53,816 nt of DNA from a virus, in the IMG/VR virus record IMGVR_UViG_3300032050_000179, positions 1-53,816 of that record, one strand, 5' to 3'. This document shows, piece by piece, positions 40,039 to 48,692 of the stretch. The stretch's first letter is position 1. Each line of letters opens with the position of its first letter. Made by a program: the position numbers and the translations under genes. The notes under the pieces are model-generated. The model was not told the DNA's origin. It did not search any database and saw only the letters and a list, made by a program, of their open reading frames with translations.

Positions 40039-41514
40039 TTATTTTTTACCAGTAGGGGGTAAAGGTCCGCCTATCACAGGAGGAGTAGGCCATTCTCTTC
40101 TCACTAAATTTAATTCATGTCTAAATTCTCCTTCTCTGTATACATACCTCATACTCCATATAACATAGTTTCCTGTGATAGTTTTGTCTATGACCATAGG
40201 AGCTTCCATAGGTTCTACTTGTTCATTACCATTCTCATCTATTGGAGTATTTGCAATTTTTCTAGAGGCGTCTGTTCTAATAACAATAACTAGAGGTATG
40301 GATTGCATCATTCTTAAATTGGGATTCAGTGACTGTAAAACTACTTCAACACCCATTTTTTCTAAGTGGACAAGATTCTGATAATTTTGCACTTTTGCAA
40401 TATTGTACTTTTCATGACAATTTTCTCCTCCTTCTCCATATTGCACACCAAACCAATTACGTTGTATTTGTTCTAAATAGACATTTTCATTAGGTCTACC
40501 TTTTAATAACATCTTATCTTTTTCTGCTCCATCTGTAGTTTTCGGATCAACAAATAAAAATTGAGGCTCTTTTATCAAAGCATCATAATAAGATATGTAT
40601 CGTTTATACCCGTTAGCTAGGTTAACACTTGCTGCGTTATTAAATAATTTATATTTCTTTATGAAAAAAGGTGTTGACGAATGATCTTCCCAGTTAGATA
40701 TAACAGTTTTACCCAATTGTTTAGCTTGTACATTATCATTACCATAATCATTGGAGATCAAATCGTTCATCAAAGAGTCTTCTATTTCAGTATCTTCACT
40801 GAATAGAGGTTCAACGTTTACAAAATTCAAATAATAATAAACATCAACAAAGCTATAGAAAAAAGAATTTTCATCTTTCCATGCTGAATTAGTAACATCT
40901 TTAATAAAATCTACTGTCCTATCAAATGCACATATCCAAGATTGTTCATCGTCTGTATCAACTTCATTACTAGCAAATCCCAATTTAAGATCTGTGGCAA
41001 CTTGCATTAATGCTTTATATGAAGTTGCTTTTTTCGAAAAACATTTAACAGCTTTATACCCTGGAACATATAATTCTCCCGATATTGTCATGGATTCATA
41101 AGCGCTTTCATATACAGTCTCATCATTACTTATACTGACGCCTGTGATCAAGTAATCATTTCTAATAGGTTTGAATACATCATCTTTAGACCTAATAAAA
41201 ACGCTCATCACATCACCATCTTTCGGATAAGATCTAGAGTAAATACTTTTATCCATGATTAATAATCTAACTGAACATGTGGGCAATCCTTGTCCAACAT
41301 CTATAGAAAAAGACTCAATTTCATCTCCAGTAAAAATTTTAGTCAATACTTGAACAACAGGAGTGACGCCTCCCATCTGTTTCACAGTTTTAACCGGGGA
41401 AACAGTATTTGGTGCATTTTCATCAGCAGTCTGTTCATCGGTAAAAGCTTGTATCTCATCTAAAATAATAGTCGGCTCTGTAATAGCCCTGATTAACTGT
41501 TTCTCGTTAGCCAT
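40039..41514 (-). CDS. Baseplate hub protein, gp27/gpD-like (491 aa)
   Basis: 491 residues. The stretch FTGDEIESFSIDVGQGLPTC followed by DGDVMSVFIRSKDDVFKPIR matches the first tube-like domain of hub proteins (gp27 of T4, gpD of P2). These start with an excursion strand and define an axial pore. Later WICAFDRTVDFIKDVTNSAW and a four-strand domain follow. It is placed before the gp5-like spike, as expected, since gp27 and gp5 form one complex. It overlaps the gp53-like gene by eight nt. Confidence 0.65.
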   Translation of the reverse strand: MANEKQLIRAITEPTIILDEIQAFTDEQTADENAPNTVSPVKTVKQMGGVTPVVQVLTKIFTGDEIESFSIDVGQGLPTCSVRLLIMDKSIYSRSYPKDGDVMSVFIRSKDDVFKPIRNDYLITGVSISNDETVYESAYESMTISGELYVPGYKAVKCFSKKATSYKALMQVATDLKLGFASNEVDTDDEQSWICAFDRTVDFIKDVTNSAWKDENSFFYSFVDVYYYLNFVNVEPLFSEDTEIEDSLMNDLISNDYGNDNVQAKQLGKTVISNWEDHSSTPFFIKKYKLFNNAASVNLANGYKRYISYYDALIKEPQFLFVDPKTTDGAEKDKMLLKGRPNENVYLEQIQRNWFGVQYGEGGENCHEKYNIAKVQNYQNLVHLEKMGVEVVLQSLNPNLRMMQSIPLVIVIRTDASRKIANTPIDENGNEQVEPMEAPMVIDKTITGNYVIWSMRYVYREGEFRHELNLVRREWPTPPVIGGPLPPTGKK

Positions 41515-42121
41515 TCAATTTGTTTTTTATAAGTTTAGCTAAAAATTCACTTTTACTTAAAGGCACTTCGCATTCAGCTTTGCCTTTTGCAATATTTGGT
41601 CCAAACTGAACTTTCCCTCCTTTAATGATAATTTCTCTATCTCCTTCTTCAGCAATGTTTGGTGGTAAATTATTAGTAGAAGCGACTCCAATTTTTTCAG
41701 CTTTCTTTTTCTGGGCTTCTCTTCTCTTCATTTCTAATTTAGCTAATTTAGGATCTTGCTTAGCTTTCTTAGAAACATCTATATATTGGCTTCTTATTGC
41801 CGCAGCATTAACATTCCTTTCACCATTGGATGCTAGATTATCTCTCATATCATCTAGTGAAGGAATTAATAATCTATCTTTTTTACAAAGAGAAAATGGA
41901 TTAGATATAGAATTAAATTTTAGCAATAAATCCCAAAAAGTATCAGATCCATACACACTTTGTGAAACAACATCTGGTCTCATTTCAGTATGTTCATTAA
42001 CTGCGTAAATTCCTATAATATAAGGATCATAGTTATACCTAATACTGGGGTAAGTTAAATCTATGATCACTTCATTATCGCCACCTTTTAGTATAAACGG
42101 TTTTATGTCAAAAATTGTCAT
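41507..42121 (-). CDS. Baseplate wedge protein, gp53-like (204 aa)
   Basis: 204 residues. The start MTIFDIKPFILKGGDNEVII is followed by DLTYPSIRYN and VVSQSVYGSDTFWDLLLKFN. The latter YG(S/T)xxxWxxLL pattern, with a preceding hydrophobic turn, is typical of gp53-type wedge proteins that carry a LysM-like fold. A lysine-rich linker and a short basic tail end the protein. gp53 binds gp6 and the peripheral wedge. Gene order before the hub agrees. Confidence 0.7.
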   Translation of the reverse strand: MTIFDIKPFILKGGDNEVIIDLTYPSIRYNYDPYIIGIYAVNEHTEMRPDVVSQSVYGSDTFWDLLLKFNSISNPFSLCKKDRLLIPSLDDMRDNLASNGERNVNAAAIRSQYIDVSKKAKQDPKLAKLEMKRREAQKKKAEKIGVASTNNLPPNIAEEGDREIIIKGGKVQFGPNIAKGKAECEVPLSKSEFLAKLIKNKLNG

Positions 42122-42130
42122 TGTTAACTA

Positions 42131-44017
42131 TTACTTTTGATAAGATCCTGTTCTCAAGAACATTTTATCTGCTGTTATATGTGCTTGCTTTCCTGTGCCT
42201 TTTGCAGATTCTCCTACAGATTTGAATTCACCTACAATTTGATCAAATGCAGATTGACCTGTAAGTGTTCCGAATCCTCTAGTACTTCTTCCATATCTTT
42301 TAGCATTACTTTCTCCACCAGCACCTTTACCTCCACTTCCAGCTCCTCTTCCCCATGAAGTATCATTTTTAGAATTTTGTGTAGCTGAAGAATTATTCAA
42401 AAAGTCTATAGTATCTTTAGGCGGATAATATATTCTACCTTGACCTCGGTTAAACATAGATTGTATATCACCTGCATCCCTAGGTCTTCCATGATCTAAT
42501 GCTATAGTAACTTTAAGTTCAGTAGGAAAATTGTCAGCACCTATAACATCGTTAAATTGAAATTTAGATTCTGTGCATATTAAATTACCTACTGCTAAGA
42601 TAGGATCATAGGGATTTCCTACTACCATATGCCATTCTCCTACAGGGTCACCCGTTAAAAGAGATTTCATAGATACCACAGCAGGAGCTTTACCTTTACC
42701 CATTTCGATCATACCTAATTTAGCTGCACCAGTCGCCAATTTTTTCAAAGTTCCAATGGGATCTTCTGCTAGTTGTGATAACGTATTAGATATAGTATCA
42801 AATGCTGCGGAAACTTGAGATCCTACAGCTTTTGCAAAACCTACAGGATCTCCTCTGTACCAAGCATTCATACCAGCCCTGCCTCCTAAAAAAGGATAAG
42901 TTGGAGCTTGTGGAAAATATCTATTAGCACCTCCCCAGAAACCTGCATTATTATATGTCAAAGCTAACATGTTAGACATTAAATCTAGCATAGCCGCTTT
43001 AGGGTTTATGTTTCCTATAGATTTTAGACTATAGTGAAAATTAAGAGTTAATTGATTTTTAAAATCTAAACCTCTATCTCTCTTATAAGTCTTCGAAATA
43101 GTATTAACTGGACCATATACTCTGTGTGCTAATGGCCCATTATTATAAGGGTCATACTGAGAGTTTGCAGTAGCAGCAGGAGTATTAACTTGACCAGTCA
43201 AAATACCCAATACTTTAGCTACACCTGGCAATGGAGAATCTTCACTGCCTTGTTCATTACCAGAAACGGTATTAACTTCAGCATCCACACTTTTCCAATT
43301 CATAGTAACAGTAAAGTTCAAAATATCAGAAAGCTTATTTTCGGTATGTTCACCGAACCAGGTAACAGCCTGTGCAATAGGATAAAATTCATCTTGCTTG
43401 GAAACTCCAGGAAAGCCTTTGATTTCGTCACCAGCTGTATCAGCTAATTGGATTGTAGTATTTTTAACTTCTGTAACTTTACCAGTTTTAGGATCTACGT
43501 ATGTCTTTTTGATTGGATCTATAGGTGAGTCATTTCTAGATGGCACAGCTAAGTTATCAAATGTTGGAGCAGGATATCTCCTGAGAGTTATTAACTGATT
43601 CAAAGGAATTTCACCGACATATTTACAGTACAAAAAATCTGTATAATAATACGGTGTTTTCTTAGCCAGTTCTGGATCATTAACTAGTTTGGATATAGTA
43701 GGAGTTGCGATTTCAGCTTTAGGTGAAAATAAATTGCCTTCGTATCCTCTTTGCTCATCCGGAGCATTGCTTTTTCCATCTCCGCCATCTATAATTTTAT
43801 TAAGGAGTGAACCGCTATTTCTAAAAGCCGTTCCTGAAGCATTTGGAAAAACTACAACTGCATAAGGGTTGAATAAGGAAGGCGTTCCTGTTTCTAAGTC
43901 AGGAACACTTCCTGCTACTGAGTTCTTTTTATCTCCAGGAGAAAACTCTATCTCAAGAGTTTCTCTAAAAGGAATCATACCTTTAGGAGAAGAATTAGGT
44001 CCTATTATAATAGCCAT
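42131..44017 (-). CDS. Baseplate/tail structural protein, possibly tail-tube cap (628 aa)
   Basis: 628 residues, preceded by a late-type promoter and heading the structural operon. The C-terminal third has GDPVGEWHMVVGNPYDPILA followed by NLICTESKFQFNDVIGADNF and LKVTIALDHGRPRDAGDIQS, resembling the tube-like domain at the end of baseplate caps (gp48/gp54 class). A Gly/Ser-rich flexible tail follows. The middle (PLAHRVYGPVNTISKTYKRD) is unassigned. The tube-cap identity is tentative. Confidence 0.6.
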   Translation of the reverse strand: MAIIIGPNSSPKGMIPFRETLEIEFSPGDKKNSVAGSVPDLETGTPSLFNPYAVVVFPNASGTAFRNSGSLLNKIIDGGDGKSNAPDEQRGYEGNLFSPKAEIATPTISKLVNDPELAKKTPYYYTDFLYCKYVGEIPLNQLITLRRYPAPTFDNLAVPSRNDSPIDPIKKTYVDPKTGKVTEVKNTTIQLADTAGDEIKGFPGVSKQDEFYPIAQAVTWFGEHTENKLSDILNFTVTMNWKSVDAEVNTVSGNEQGSEDSPLPGVAKVLGILTGQVNTPAATANSQYDPYNNGPLAHRVYGPVNTISKTYKRDRGLDFKNQLTLNFHYSLKSIGNINPKAAMLDLMSNMLALTYNNAGFWGGANRYFPQAPTYPFLGGRAGMNAWYRGDPVGFAKAVGSQVSAAFDTISNTLSQLAEDPIGTLKKLATGAAKLGMIEMGKGKAPAVVSMKSLLTGDPVGEWHMVVGNPYDPILAVGNLICTESKFQFNDVIGADNFPTELKVTIALDHGRPRDAGDIQSMFNRGQGRIYYPPKDTIDFLNNSSATQNSKNDTSWGRGAGSGGKGAGGESNAKRYGRSTRGFGTLTGQSAFDQIVGEFKSVGESAKGTGKQAHITADKMFLRTGSYQK

Positions 44018-44036
44018 TTACTGATGTTCTTTTTTC

Positions 44037-44044
44037 TATATATC
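44037..44044 (-). promoter_or_regulatory. Candidate late promoter, GATATATA motif
   Basis: ATGATATATAGAAAAAAG on the minus strand, 20 nt upstream of the ATG at 44017, in the only gap before the structural operon. Confidence 0.58.
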
Positions 44045-44071
44045 ATAAAAAGAAAATCTGCCAACCTGTAA

Positions 44072-44419
44072 TTAATAAGACTTACATACAACTTGAAATT
44101 CAGTTTCTTTTTTCATGTAGACTACTTCATACTTGAAATTACAATTTATTGAATAATTAAGAATGTCGTGAGCTAGTTGTTCACGACATTCTTCAACTAA
44201 AAATAATACTCTGTAAAATCTTCTACTATTATTAAAAGCTTCAAGTCTTTTAACAATCTCATTATTCACTATAAACGAAGAATGATCATCAAGACCTATA
44301 GATGACTCGTAGCCTAATGAAGAAGTAATTTCTTTAATATCTATAACACCAAAATCTCTAAGGAAAGGGTGTTCTTTCTTTAGTTCTTTTCTATTACCTT
44401 TAGCTATCCAAAGCTCCAT
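44072..44419 (-). CDS. Hypothetical protein (about 115 aa)
   Basis: The frame is open from 44491. The most plausible start is the ATG at 44419 (MELWIAKGNRKELKKEHPFL), which overlaps the previous gene by 20 nt. ATGs at 44422, 44428 and 44431 are also in frame. The protein has a basic start, a central SSLGYESSIGLDDHSS segment and a helical end. No family is recognised. It is the last gene of the 44.1-46.4 kb run before the structural operon. Confidence 0.55.
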   Translation of the reverse strand: MELWIAKGNRKELKKEHPFLRDFGVIDIKEITSSLGYESSIGLDDHSSFIVNNEIVKRLEAFNNSRRFYRVLFLVEECREQLAHDILNYSINCNFKYEVVYMKKETEFQVVCKSY

Positions 44420-44708
44420 CATTTTCATCATTTTTCTTGGATAACAGAGACATTGCGTCTTCCGCTGAGTAACCTTGAGAAATGAGTGCATTTAATTCTT
44501 CTTCGTCTCGTCGCTTATCACGCTCCTCTTTTAATTTAGCATCTCTTTCTAAGTTTCTCTCTACGTTCCTTAGATGTATCTGTTTACCAGCTTCTAGAGC
44601 TCTCCTATTTATTTCCATCTGTTGTTGGATAGGAAGTTTACTCTTTTCTTTCAGAAGGCCCATCTCTTTTGCCCACAATCTTCGTTGTTTTCTATTTGGA
44701 AGTTCCAT
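44400..44708 (-). CDS. Basic coiled-coil protein with NRKQRR motif (102 aa)
   Basis: I place the start at 44708 (MELPNRKQRRLWAKEMGLLK), as this removes an implausible hydrophobic extension and leaves a 17-nt overlap with the Nudix-like gene. Most of the protein is a long charged helix (RALEAGKQIHLRNVERNLER and onward), followed by a short acidic tail with SQGYSAEDAM, which resembles a UBA-like turn. Small helical proteins with N-terminal NRKQRR are common among phage tail assembly factors. The function is unknown. Confidence 0.6.
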   Translation of the reverse strand: MELPNRKQRRLWAKEMGLLKEKSKLPIQQQMEINRRALEAGKQIHLRNVERNLERDAKLKEERDKRRDEEELNALISQGYSAEDAMSLLSKKNDENDGALDS

Positions 44709-45213
44709 AATTCGTAAATTCTTCTTTATAAAGATTAGTAAAAAGCTTAAAGAAGCAGGATTGAAGAATAGAATCATTAATCTTCTTAGCTTCGTTTAGC
44801 GTGATCAATTTAAACTTTAGAGCAGTCTCATGTTCAGATCCATCACCCTCAACCTTTCCTTGTTCAAGACCTGTCACATCTGCACTGTAACAATAAATAG
44901 GATCTGTAAAAATTTTAGAAGTGTATAGCTCTCCTATAAAATCCCATCTTTCAGATTCTATCACATTGTACCCTGACTCTTCTCTAGTTTCTATTTTTGC
45001 TCGTTGTAATAAAGATCTATCTTCATTCTCAACCTTTCCCATTACTAAATTAGTATATGTTCCTGATTGAAAATGAGGATTGTCTTCAGTCACTACACCT
45101 ATTTTATCCAATAAACCTTCATCATCTAATGTATAGATAATTACTGCAACTACAGAATGACTATTTTTTATAGCATAGTATTCATCCTTCTCGATTATTT
45201 CAAAAGGTTTCAT
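44692..45213 (-). CDS. Nudix-like hydrolase (173 aa)
   Basis: The ATG at 45213 overlaps the upstream stop as ATGA, so I prefer it to the start at 45264. The core GKVENEDRSLLQRAKIETRE followed by ESGY matches the Nudix box loosely: the leading Gly and the ETREESGY end are present, but the spacing is one residue longer and REU is replaced by IET. Upstream SHSVVAVIIYTLDD and FIGELYTS fit the Nudix beta core. It might hydrolyse a nucleotide-linked metabolite or RNA cap. Activity is uncertain given the altered box. Confidence 0.6.
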   Translation of the reverse strand: MKPFEIIEKDEYYAIKNSHSVVAVIIYTLDDEGLLDKIGVVTEDNPHFQSGTYTNLVMGKVENEDRSLLQRAKIETREESGYNVIESERWDFIGELYTSKIFTDPIYCYSADVTGLEQGKVEGDGSEHETALKFKLITLNEAKKINDSILQSCFFKLFTNLYKEEFTNYGTSK

Positions 45214-45845
45214 TGATTTTTTCTTCTTTTTTGATAGATTGTCTGCAGTTCTTTTCTTAAACAATCTCTTAAAAGGCTATCATGAATCTGATTCATTGCA
45301 GCTTGCAATAAAACATCGTCTACATTCTCAAAATTATCTTTAATCACATGGTATAAATCTGGTGGTAGAATCTTAAGAGGTATAGTTAATGTAATCTTTT
45401 CAGTCTTCTTTTTAGATTTTTCAAAGATTTCTTTTACTGGATCTATTTGACTAACATAAGACTTTTCTGTAACTATATTTTCAGTAAAAGGTCTATATTC
45501 AGTTTTTACATGATTGAGTATGTCATCAGATTGATAAATAGGATTCTCTGATTCAAGAGGCAAAATTTCTTCAGGATATTGATGCATAAGAACTACATCT
45601 CCTATTAAGTCGGCACGTACTCTTGTATCATCCTGGAAAACTACATATTCAATATCATTCTCGAGTAAAAAACACCTGAATTTACTAACATCACCTTGCC
45701 GTTCAGTCTTGATCCATTGAAAGTGAGATTCTGAATAAATTTCTTGTCTTGTTTTTTGTATTTTTTCCATTCCTATTTCATTGTAAATATTTTCTGGGAA
45801 CATTTGGTCACCCCTGACATGTTGATCTATTTCATTATTACTCAT
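45210..45845 (-). CDS. Hypothetical protein (211 aa)
   Basis: The start at 45845 (MSNNEIDQHVRGDQMFPENI) uses an ATGA overlap with the 108-aa gene. A longer frame from 46046 reads through that gene in another phase and is unlikely. The protein contains a beta-rich segment (FLLENDIEYVVFQDDTRVRA), an acidic middle, and a helical C-terminal third ending QTIYQKRRKNQ. No family is recognised. Translational coupling links it to both neighbours. Confidence 0.6.
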   Translation of the reverse strand: MSNNEIDQHVRGDQMFPENIYNEIGMEKIQKTRQEIYSESHFQWIKTERQGDVSKFRCFLLENDIEYVVFQDDTRVRADLIGDVVLMHQYPEEILPLESENPIYQSDDILNHVKTEYRPFTENIVTEKSYVSQIDPVKEIFEKSKKKTEKITLTIPLKILPPDLYHVIKDNFENVDDVLLQAAMNQIHDSLLRDCLRKELQTIYQKRRKNQ

Positions 45846-46168
45846 CGAATTATAAGATTGTGAAACATGGTCTGATATCTTTTCATCCAATCTTCCGGGA
45901 ATTCTTGTTTTTCCCAGTCTAAGTAATCTTCTCGAAACTTTTTCAAAGTTAAAGAAAAATGTTCGGAATAATTCAGACCATGATTTTCGTAGACTATTGA
46001 AGCCTGAATCCTGAATACTTGATCGGTTCCCGCTATCTTCCAACATAGATAAGATAATCCAGCATATACATCAACACTGTAATTTATTTTCAATTTTCCT
46101 ACCCAACCTTCTACTTCAAGTTCTTCACTCTTTCGGAGTGAAGGCTGTATCGAAAAAACTGTTTCCAT
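45842..46168 (-). CDS. Hypothetical protein (108 aa)
   Basis: 108 residues starting METVFSIQPSLRKSEELEVE, with strand-rich KLKINYSVDVYAGLSYLCWK and a helical end (FREDYLDWEKQEFPEDWMKR). No family is recognised. Coupled downstream by ATGA. It follows the 76-aa gene with a three-nt gap. Confidence 0.58.
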   Translation of the reverse strand: METVFSIQPSLRKSEELEVEGWVGKLKINYSVDVYAGLSYLCWKIAGTDQVFRIQASIVYENHGLNYSEHFSLTLKKFREDYLDWEKQEFPEDWMKRYQTMFHNLIIR

Positions 46169-46171
46169 AGC

Positions 46172-46402
46172 TTATGCTTGTGAAGGAACTGGACCAGATG
46201 GTGGTAAAAAAGCTCTAATAGCTTTATTAACTAACTCTGCGTCATCTAAAGTAAAGATGCCTTTACCTTGAGCTACTCTAGCAGCATCTACAAGTACTTG
46301 CAACGCTTGCTGTTGATTTAAAGTTTCAGGAATGTTAGTGTTTACTGCTGCTGATGCAGCATTTTCATTCACTTCATTTGCTGTGATTTCTTTTGCTTCC
46401 AT
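46172..46402 (-). CDS. Small Ala/Asn-rich helical protein (76 aa)
   Basis: 76 residues: a disordered Asn/Ala/Glu-rich start (MEAKEITANEVNENAASAAV), then a helical hairpin (QALQVLVDAARVAQGKGIFT, LDDAELVNKAIRAFLPP). This two-helix pattern is often seen in small phage proteins of unknown role. A 48-nt A/T leader precedes the ATG. Confidence 0.6.
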   Translation of the reverse strand: MEAKEITANEVNENAASAAVNTNIPETLNQQQALQVLVDAARVAQGKGIFTLDDAELVNKAIRAFLPPSGPVPSQA

Positions 46403-46450
46403 TTGTTTTTTTATTTAATTGAAATTATTTTATCAGTTTTTTTAAAAAGT

Positions 46451-46903
46451 TTAAACTTTTCTTAAAGGTTTTTTCGGATCATGGCCCCATATAAGCAAAG
46501 ACTTGTACCATCTAGTCATTTTTCCATCTCTTTCAAAAGGATTACCAACCATTCGTTTTCTCATGCCTTTCATTCTGGAATTAAATGAAACTTGTTTTCT
46601 GCACCATCTCCACATAGTAGGAGTCCATTTTTCTTCAGCTTCCTTATATGAATTTCCATCTGGAATCATTTTCATTAACATTCTAGCCGATTCTCTGCCA
46701 CTGTCTATTCCAGCTTTATCAGCTTCTCCCTGTTTCATTCCAGCATCTTTCCCTTCCTCAGAATCGTAAAAAGCTTTCAACTCTTTAGTTGTCATGTTTA
46801 TAAGCTTTCGCCAAGATTTCCAGACATTTTCATCTGGAGTATTCTCAACAGACTCTTTTAGAACTTCTTCAGTCAAATTTTTATATTCGGAAAAAGACTT
46901 CAT
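46451..46903 (-). CDS. Candidate internal head protein with Trp-rich basic body (150 aa)
   Basis: The N-terminus MKSFSEYKNLTEEVLKESVE resembles the T4 capsid-targeting peptide MKTYQEFIAEA, with a consensus head-protease site L-T-E at residues 10-12. The mature part would be basic and Trp-rich (WTPTMWRWCRKQVSFNSRMK, then FERDGKMTRWYKSLLIWGHD), which could bind DNA. It lies second after the late promoter variant at 47081. Packaging with the DNA is inferred. The domain itself is not known to me. Confidence 0.62.
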   Translation of the reverse strand: MKSFSEYKNLTEEVLKESVENTPDENVWKSWRKLINMTTKELKAFYDSEEGKDAGMKQGEADKAGIDSGRESARMLMKMIPDGNSYKEAEEKWTPTMWRWCRKQVSFNSRMKGMRKRMVGNPFERDGKMTRWYKSLLIWGHDPKKPLRKV

Positions 46904-46912
46904 AGGTTAATT

Positions 46913-47068
46913 TTATTTTTTTTCTGATCCTCCGCCGGTGACAGCTTTATGAACTGCTTCGCCAATTTTTTTAGCAGAATCTATTGGAACTTTTCCAGCT
47001 TCAACCATTATAGTAATCATTAAATTCACTAATGCGGACATTATCTTGATATAGCCTTGTCTATTCAT
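46913..47068 (-). CDS. Small protein (51 aa)
   Basis: ATG 47068 to TAA 46913, encoding 51 residues starting MNRQGYIKIMSALVNLMITI with one hydrophobic helix (LVNLMITIMVEAG) and ending GGGSEKK. It is preceded by the late promoter-like motif at 47081-47088 and followed nine nt later by the candidate internal head protein. The short helix could be a membrane or assembly element. Function unknown. Confidence 0.65.
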   Translation of the reverse strand: MNRQGYIKIMSALVNLMITIMVEAGKVPIDSAKKIGEAVHKAVTGGGSEKK

Positions 47069-47080
47069 ATGATGTTTTTC

Positions 47081-47088
47081 TATATATT
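47081..47088 (-). promoter_or_regulatory. Candidate late promoter, one-base variant
   Basis: GAATATATAGAAAAAC on the minus strand, one base different from GATATATA, 13 nt upstream of the ATG at 47068 and overlapping the stop of the preceding glycosyltransferase gene. Confidence 0.45.
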
Positions 47089-47903
47089 CAAGCTAAAACA
47101 AAGCCGTCGTTGTAATGAAGCCATGCATACATAGATTCTGGATTAACATCAGCTGGGATAGATTTAAAAATTTCATTTCTCCATTTAGAACCATATTTCT
47201 TAACAAAGCCCTCATTCATATTTACACGAGCCGCGTTTACAAATTGACCCACTTCTAATTTTTCTTCTGTTTTTTCTTTTTCGCGGTAAGATGTGAACGC
47301 CTGATGAAAAACTCCAACTTCATCGCTTATATAAAGTCTCCAATTATTAGTATGTAATTTATGTGGCATATCATAATCTAACCCCCAGCCATAAAAAAAG
47401 ATATTATCTAATAAATCTGGTACAGAATTCCAAGCTTCTGCTTTTATCATAGGACAGATTATTTCACAGAATGACTCTTTCCTGGCTCCTGATTCATTAA
47501 CTTTATTTTGTCTCCAATGAGGCCCTGACAAGTTAACCTGATAAGGATTTATTTGACCACAATCTTCTAGACTTGTCATTTGATTGTATAAGATAGTTGT
47601 CATATCTTTGTCATCTATAAACTTGGCATCATTCACAAAAAGATGATAAGCATTATAAGAATATCCTTTTTGTTTAGCTGTAAAATCTGCATAGTCTTTT
47701 AACAAATTAAACCCTCTAGTCATTCTAATTCCTTCATTGACCCATAATGTCATATACTTAGAAACTTTACTCAAATTAGAACCTGTTTCAATTACGTGTA
47801 AGTCATAATCTACACCTTTGGTTCTTGAAATAATTCCATTGCATAAAGAGTCCGTTAGTTCAGGATTATTATGAGAAACTACTAATATTGCAACTTTATT
47901 CAT
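47088..47903 (-). CDS. GT-A family glycosyltransferase (271 aa)
   Basis: Starts MNKVAILVVSHNNPELTDSL, the first strand and turn of a GT2-like fold. AYHLFVNDAKFID supplies an aspartate-containing metal site, and FFYGWGLDYDMPHKL resembles the acceptor-side acidic motif near the catalytic base. A final amphipathic tail follows. It is the last gene of the glycan module. Donor and acceptor are unknown. Confidence 0.75.
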   Translation of the reverse strand: MNKVAILVVSHNNPELTDSLCNGIISRTKGVDYDLHVIETGSNLSKVSKYMTLWVNEGIRMTRGFNLLKDYADFTAKQKGYSYNAYHLFVNDAKFIDDKDMTTILYNQMTSLEDCGQINPYQVNLSGPHWRQNKVNESGARKESFCEIICPMIKAEAWNSVPDLLDNIFFYGWGLDYDMPHKLHTNNWRLYISDEVGVFHQAFTSYREKEKTEEKLEVGQFVNAARVNMNEGFVKKYGSKWRNEIFKSIPADVNPESMYAWLHYNDGFVLA

Positions 47904-47906
47904 AAT

Positions 47907-48692
47907 TTAGATTTTTTGTATTATGTTTCTCATCACTTGATGCATATACTCTACATCTCTTTGTATAATATCATCTTGATATTCACCTTTTCTTTTCTGT
48001 TCTGTTAATAGCTCTTCCCATTTAATATCAGTGAGTATAGAATTGCTCATGTTCATTGAATGATTTCTCCAATAGAATTTTGCTCCTGATACTTTTTTGC
48101 CATTCCCTTGTTTATTGCAAAAAACCATAAATAGATCTTCAAAAACTGGTGACCACATATTCTCAAATTCCATTATTCCTGAACTAAAAAAACTTTCTCT
48201 TTCAACAATCATAGAATGAGCTTGAGCAACTGATCTTCTACCAACAGTCTCTCTACTGAATTCTGAAAAAAATGAACAGTCTCCAGATGTTATTGAATCA
48301 GTATCATCTATAACATAAACTTCTGACCATGACGAGTTCAAATTTTCCTTTTCCATTATTTCAATTTGAACTTCCAATTTTTTAGAATCCCAAATATCAT
48401 CATAATGCATGAAAGCTAAATATTTTGTATCACTAGTTTTCCAAGTATCGGTAATCTTTTTCCAAATCCCACCTCTTCTGAAAAAAGACCCTGGTTCAAA
48501 CCATTTTACTTCTACATTTTTAGCTTGCAATAAAGCTTTACATTCATCGGAAACATTATTATCAGATGCTACTGTTAGTATAAAATCTTTGGAAGACTGA
48601 TTCTGTATACTTTCAATGGATTTTTCTAATAATTCTAACACAGGAGTTCCAGGTTGTGAAACTCCTATGGGTATGACTATATGTGTTTTCAT
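47907..48692 (-). CDS. GT2 family glycosyltransferase (261 aa)
   Basis: Starts MKTHIVIPIGVSQPGTPVLE, with the repeated IESIQNQSSKDFILTVASDN typical of GT2 enzymes and YLAFMHYDDIWDSKKLEVQI around the DD metal site. A C-terminal SPVFEDLFMVFC may carry the ED catalytic motif. It overlaps the methyltransferase gene by four nt (ATGA), and three nt separate it from the next glycosyltransferase. Confidence 0.82.
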   Translation of the reverse strand: MKTHIVIPIGVSQPGTPVLELLEKSIESIQNQSSKDFILTVASDNNVSDECKALLQAKNVEVKWFEPGSFFRRGGIWKKITDTWKTSDTKYLAFMHYDDIWDSKKLEVQIEIMEKENLNSSWSEVYVIDDTDSITSGDCSFFSEFSRETVGRRSVAQAHSMIVERESFFSSGIMEFENMWSPVFEDLFMVFCNKQGNGKKVSGAKFYWRNHSMNMSNSILTDIKWEELLTEQKRKGEYQDDIIQRDVEYMHQVMRNIIQKI

